The notes below the pieces were generated by a model, which was not told the DNA's origin, ran no database searches, and worked only from the letters and a program-made list of their open reading frames with translations. Positions 35,426 to 38,842 of a stretch of DNA of 38,842 bases are shown here, piece after piece. The position numbers and the translations under genes are program-made. Source of the stretch: Bacteroidota bacterium (GTDB lineage Bacteria; Bacteroidota; Bacteroidia; Bacteroidales; F082); the NCBI GenBank assembly GCA_013203805.1, contig JABMPH010000174.1, positions 1 to 38,842 of the forward strand, in the 5' to 3' direction. Position 1 is the first letter of the stretch. Each line of letters starts with the position of its first letter.

Positions 35426-37750
35426 ATGAAAAAACTTCTATTCACATTTTTTATTGTTGCAATTTCTGCTTATGGCATAATGGCTCAGGTTAACAGAGAA
35501 ATTGTACTTGTAGAAATTGGCACAGGCACTAATTGTACATATTGTCCGGGTGCCGCAATGGGTTTACACGACCTTTATACCAATGGTGATCCTGTTGCCG
35601 GTATCGAATACCACAGCTACAATACCAGTAGTCCATTTAATACACCTGAGGCTGCCGCGCGAAATTCATATTATGGTATTACTGGTTTTCCAACTGCTTG
35701 GTTCGATGGTAAATATGCTGAAGTTGTTGGAGGCAGTAATACAAATACAATGTATGGTTCATATCTACCAAAGGTTACCGCCCGTATGGCAATTCAATCA
35801 GATTTTACAGTTGAAATTTTTGATGATAATAGTTCAGGAACAAACTATAGCGTTCTTGTTAGAGTAACACATGTTGGATCGTATACCGGTACTAACCTAA
35901 AAGTTCGTTTAGCGCTTACAGAAACTGATATTCCTTTTAACTGGTTTGGTCTCACCACTGTTGATTATTGCGAACGGCTAATGGCTCCGGATGAAAATGG
36001 AACCGCTGTATCATTTACAGCAGGAAACGTTCAAGATGTGTATTTAACATTTACTTTTGATAATACTTGGGTTGATTCAGAATGCGAAGTTATTGCATGG
36101 ATACAAGATGATGCTAACAAATATGTGTTACACTCAGCTAGTGTTATGCTGTTAGATCTAGTACCCGATGTTGCTAACGCAAACTTTATGGCAAGCACCA
36201 GTACAACTTGTGAAGGCAGTACCGTACAGTATACCGATCTCTCTACTGGCCTTATTACTTCATGGGACTGGACTTTTGAAGGTGGCACACCTGCTACATC
36301 AACCGATCAAAATCCAATTGTAACATATAACACACAAGGTATTTATGATGTATCATTGTATGTTAGTGATGGAACAACCAATAGCACATTATCGGTTCCT
36401 GATATGATCGAAACTATTGTACCTCCAGCTCAACCAAATACACCAGTAGGTGAAACCGATGCTTGCGCTAGTGGGACATACTTATATACAACTGATGCAG
36501 TACCTTATGCAGATTCATATTTATGGCAGCTTTCTCCATCCGATGCTGGAACACTAACTCCAAATGGTACTGAAGCAACATTTGTATCTGATAACAATTG
36601 GATCGGTGCTTATACTATTTCAGTTAGAGCTGATAATAGCTGTGGTAACGGAACAATGTCAACCCCAATTAGCTGTAATTTAAACTTTACACCTGCTCCA
36701 TATTTGCTTTCTGATGGCGGCGGAATGTGCGAAGGTGGTTCAGGTATTGAAATAACACAAGATGGTTCAGAAACCGGTATTAATTATGACTTATATCGTG
36801 ATGGAGTTTATACTAACACTACTTTAGCCGGTACAGGAAGTCCATTAAGCTACGGTAACCAAACAGAAGAAGGTACATACACCGTTATGGCAATTGCCAC
36901 TGTTTGTGACTTACAGATGTATGGAACACCTTGGTTATATATTCTTGAAACACCATCACAACCTACTAATCCAGATGGACCAACAGTAGTTTGTAGTAGT
37001 ACAACAACAAATTATTCAGTATCACTAATTGATTATGCCGACACAACATACTGGGATTTAAGTCCAGCTACAGCAGGTTTAGTAATTGGTGGATATTTTG
37101 AAGCTGATATTGAATGGGATCAAGATTTTGCAGGAACAGCAACACTTACAGCACAAGGCATAAATATTTGTGGCGCAGGGCCAGTTTCGAACCCTACTCA
37201 AATTATTGTAGAAGGAACACCCAGGCCAGAGATATCAGGACTTACTTTGGTTTGTGACGATGAACAAGCTGATTATTCAGTGGAGGAAGTAACTGGAAAC
37301 ACATATGCATGGCAAGTTGTGGGTGGCGAAATTGTTGCAGGTGCTGGAACAAGTACAATTTCAGTATTGTGGGGTAACCCTGGTAATGGAAAAGTATCAA
37401 TGACAGAAACAACCGCAAACAGTTGTGAAGGTATGTCAGGTGATTATGATGTTGTTATTGATGACTGTATAGGAATTGATGAGTCGATTGCTGATGGTGG
37501 TATTTCATTATATCCAAATCCTGCAAGCAACAACATTGAAATAGCTTTCAATGAAAAAACCGGAACACAATATACCTTGGTTGTTTATAATAGTATTGGA
37601 CAGGTTATGACAGAAACCAATGGAGTTGTTTATTCCAGTACTCAAAATGTAAGTCTCGATATTAGCAAATATCAACCAGGTATTTACATTGTAAACCTTA
37701 CTTCTGAAAATGGACTAAATATTCGTTCAACATTTGAGAAGACCAGATAA
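35426..37750 (+). CDS. Secreted Omp28-like/PKD protein with T9SS sorting domain
   Basis: Exported multidomain protein of 774 residues. Signal peptide MKKLLFTFFIVAISAYGIMA. The N-terminal domain (about 22-250) is an Omp28-related, thioredoxin-like fold with a CxxC pair at Cys37-Cys40 (GTNCTYCPGAAMG) and GITGFPTAWFDG. It is followed by a PKD domain at about 250-330 (TVQYTDLSTGLITSWDWTFE). Several Ig/PKD-like units follow to about residue 690, with regularly placed Cys near unit starts. The end is a T9SS type A domain (ISLYPNPASNNIEIAF, VYNSIGQVM, YQPGIYIVNL) ending STFEKTR. The CxxC suggests disulfide chemistry or simply a structural disulfide at the cell surface. The gene is monocistronic, with its own promoter and terminator. 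Confidence 0.9.
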   Translation: MKKLLFTFFIVAISAYGIMAQVNREIVLVEIGTGTNCTYCPGAAMGLHDLYTNGDPVAGIEYHSYNTSSPFNTPEAAARNSYYGITGFPTAWFDGKYAEVVGGSNTNTMYGSYLPKVTARMAIQSDFTVEIFDDNSSGTNYSVLVRVTHVGSYTGTNLKVRLALTETDIPFNWFGLTTVDYCERLMAPDENGTAVSFTAGNVQDVYLTFTFDNTWVDSECEVIAWIQDDANKYVLHSASVMLLDLVPDVANANFMASTSTTCEGSTVQYTDLSTGLITSWDWTFEGGTPATSTDQNPIVTYNTQGIYDVSLYVSDGTTNSTLSVPDMIETIVPPAQPNTPVGETDACASGTYLYTTDAVPYADSYLWQLSPSDAGTLTPNGTEATFVSDNNWIGAYTISVRADNSCGNGTMSTPISCNLNFTPAPYLLSDGGGMCEGGSGIEITQDGSETGINYDLYRDGVYTNTTLAGTGSPLSYGNQTEEGTYTVMAIATVCDLQMYGTPWLYILETPSQPTNPDGPTVVCSSTTTNYSVSLIDYADTTYWDLSPATAGLVIGGYFEADIEWDQDFAGTATLTAQGINICGAGPVSNPTQIIVEGTPRPEISGLTLVCDDEQADYSVEEVTGNTYAWQVVGGEIVAGAGTSTISVLWGNPGNGKVSMTETTANSCEGMSGDYDVVIDDCIGIDESIADGGISLYPNPASNNIEIAFNEKTGTQYTLVVYNSIGQVMTETNGVVYSSTQNVSLDISKYQPGIYIVNLTSENGLNIRSTFEKTR

Positions 37751-37773
37751 AAGTATTAGTTAATATAGATTTT

Positions 37774-37807
37774 AAAGCCAACTCTAAAATTAGGGTTGGC
37801 TTTTTTT
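37774..37807 (+). terminator. Strong intrinsic terminator
   Basis: AGCCAACTCTAA pairs with TTAGGGTTGGCT (12 bases, one G-T pair) around an AA loop and is followed by a run of seven or more T residues, 24 bases after the stop of the Omp28/PKD gene. Confidence 0.9.
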
Positions 37808-37858
37808 ATTTAGATTACTTTTACCGATCGGAAATAATAACTCTATTACTATAATTAC

Positions 37859-38842
37859 ATGGGCTATAAACGAATATCGATAAAAATTCCTGCAGGTTAC
37901 GATGAAGACCGTCTACGGAAAAAGATCCGTTGGTTTGTTAACGTTGATGATTTTTCATATACAATTGAAAGCAAAAGTCTTGATGCAAGAAACAAAAACA
38001 ATATCCACTGGGAAATGCGCCTGTTGATTTCGTCCGAATCTTTTAAACAAGACTTGCCAGAATCAAAACCGGAATTAGAAATTCCTTTCAGAAAAAGGGA
38101 TGAAAAAGTTGTTGTTGTGGGAAGTGGACCCGCAGGGTTTTTTGCAGCGTTTGTTTTGCAGAAAGCAGGTTTTAATGTTACCTTGATTGAACGTGGTACA
38201 GATGTTTCAACCAGGACAAAGGATATAAACTCATTTGAATCAACAGGAATATTTATTGCTAACAGCAATTATGCATTTGGTGAAGGAGGAGCTGGTACCT
38301 TTTCTGACGGTAAACTAACATCTCGCAGTAAAAAAATATCCGTAGAGAAAAAATTCATACTGGAAAGCTATGTATCTGCAGGTGCACCTGATGAAATTAA
38401 ATACATGACTCATCCACATGTTGGAAGTGATAACCTTAAAATTATAGTAAAAAACCTTCGAACCCAATTCGAGAACCTTGGAGGGAGTTACTTATTTGAA
38501 ACCACCATGACTGACATCAAAGTGGTTAGCGGAAAAGTTAACAAGATCACAACCAATAATGGAGATATTGATGCCAACTATTTTCTAATTGCACCTGGTC
38601 ATTCTTCCTACGATACCTATCGTATGTTAATGAAAAGAGGAATTAACTTCCATGCAAAGAATTTTGCTCTTGGAAGCAGAATGGAACATCATCAGGAAAT
38701 TATTAATTTGGCTCAATGGGGCAAAAAAAGCCTGCCAGGTGTAAAAGCAGCAGAATATCGCTTAACATCGAAGGGGATTAATCAGGAACAGGTTTATAGC
38801 TTTTGTATGTGCCCGGGAGTAATAATTGTACAGGCAGAAGCA
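37859..38842 (+). CDS. FAD-dependent oxidoreductase, 5' part (cut by window end)
   Basis: The frame from the ATG at 37859 (MGYKRISIKIPAGYDEDRLR) stays open for 328 codons to the window edge. An N-terminal domain of about 80 residues precedes the dinucleotide-binding loop VVVVGSGPAGFFAAFVLQKA (about residues 84-103) and the following IERG. Further family motifs are NYAFGEGGAGTFSDGKLTSR and LIAPGHSSYDTYRML. This is the build of the uncharacterised FAD dehydrogenase family COG2509, usually about 500-530 residues, so roughly 190 C-terminal residues are missing. Substrate unknown. A TACTTTTA box at 37816-37823 could be its promoter, with a TTG 17 bases upstream inside the preceding terminator. Confidence 0.88.
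   Translation, partial: MGYKRISIKIPAGYDEDRLRKKIRWFVNVDDFSYTIESKSLDARNKNNIHWEMRLLISSESFKQDLPESKPELEIPFRKRDEKVVVVGSGPAGFFAAFVLQKAGFNVTLIERGTDVSTRTKDINSFESTGIFIANSNYAFGEGGAGTFSDGKLTSRSKKISVEKKFILESYVSAGAPDEIKYMTHPHVGSDNLKIIVKNLRTQFENLGGSYLFETTMTDIKVVSGKVNKITTNNGDIDANYFLIAPGHSSYDTYRMLMKRGINFHAKNFALGSRMEHHQEIINLAQWGKKSLPGVKAAEYRLTSKGINQEQVYSFCMCPGVIIVQAEA

Noticed and set aside
37897..38268. Minus-strand frame of 123 codons
   Set aside because: It lies opposite the conserved FAD-binding region of the oxidoreductase, which explains the open frame.

Overview
This is an AT-rich stretch of a chromosome from the phylum Bacteroidota. It most resembles the anaerobic or marine Bacteroidales/Marinilabiliales type, but the genus cannot be read from the sequence. 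The signs are a PorW/SprE lipoprotein and several type IX secretion system (T9SS) sorting domains, a TonB-dependent receptor with an N-terminal carboxypeptidase-like domain, two PorV/PorQ- or TonB-type barrels ending in Phe, promoter boxes of the TAnnTTTG type, and almost no Shine-Dalgarno sequences. No tRNA, rRNA, CRISPR array, insertion sequence or prophage was seen.

Layout. Positions 1-6560 hold the 3' part of metG, an AI-2E-family membrane protein, a secreted C69 dipeptidase, a GNAT acetyltransferase and a long PurF-like amidophosphoribosyltransferase. Positions 6562-7449 (minus strand) hold a HIT protein and greA. Positions 7563-16858 (minus) form one operon of a TonB-dependent receptor, a 1470-residue secreted protein with a T9SS-like C-terminus and a PorV/PorQ-family barrel, closed by a strong terminator. 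Positions 16968-23554 (minus) hold porW, a bactofilin, atpZ, a DUF3500 lipoprotein, a four-helix membrane protein and a one-helix hypothetical protein. The porW-bactofilin-atpZ-membrane protein order is the one that normally precedes the F1Fo ATP synthase operon in this phylum, but no atp structural gene follows here.

Positions 23806-27210 (plus) hold an M23 peptidase, dxr and rseP. Positions 27255-30692 (minus) hold a secreted cyanophycinase-like S51 hydrolase and an M1 aminopeptidase in one operon, then a ferritin-like protein. Positions 30846-34159 (plus) hold a PAS/LuxR-type regulator, a secreted fibre-like protein with thirteen exact-length 15-residue repeats, and a small T9SS-sorted protein overlapping it. 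A YitT transporter-like protein (minus), a large Omp28/PKD/T9SS protein and the 5' part of a FAD-dependent oxidoreductase complete the window.

How the genes connect. The strongest theme is export to the cell surface: PorW is a T9SS component, and at least three loci encode presumed T9SS cargo. The two most interesting loci are the receptor/giant protein/PorV-like operon, which looks like a cargo travelling with its own barrel proteins, and the regulator/repeat-fibre/sorting-domain locus, where a fibre without a sorting signal is translationally coupled to a small protein that has one. Housekeeping genes (metG, purF-like, greA, dxr, rseP) are interspersed and look intact, apart from the two genes cut by the window ends.
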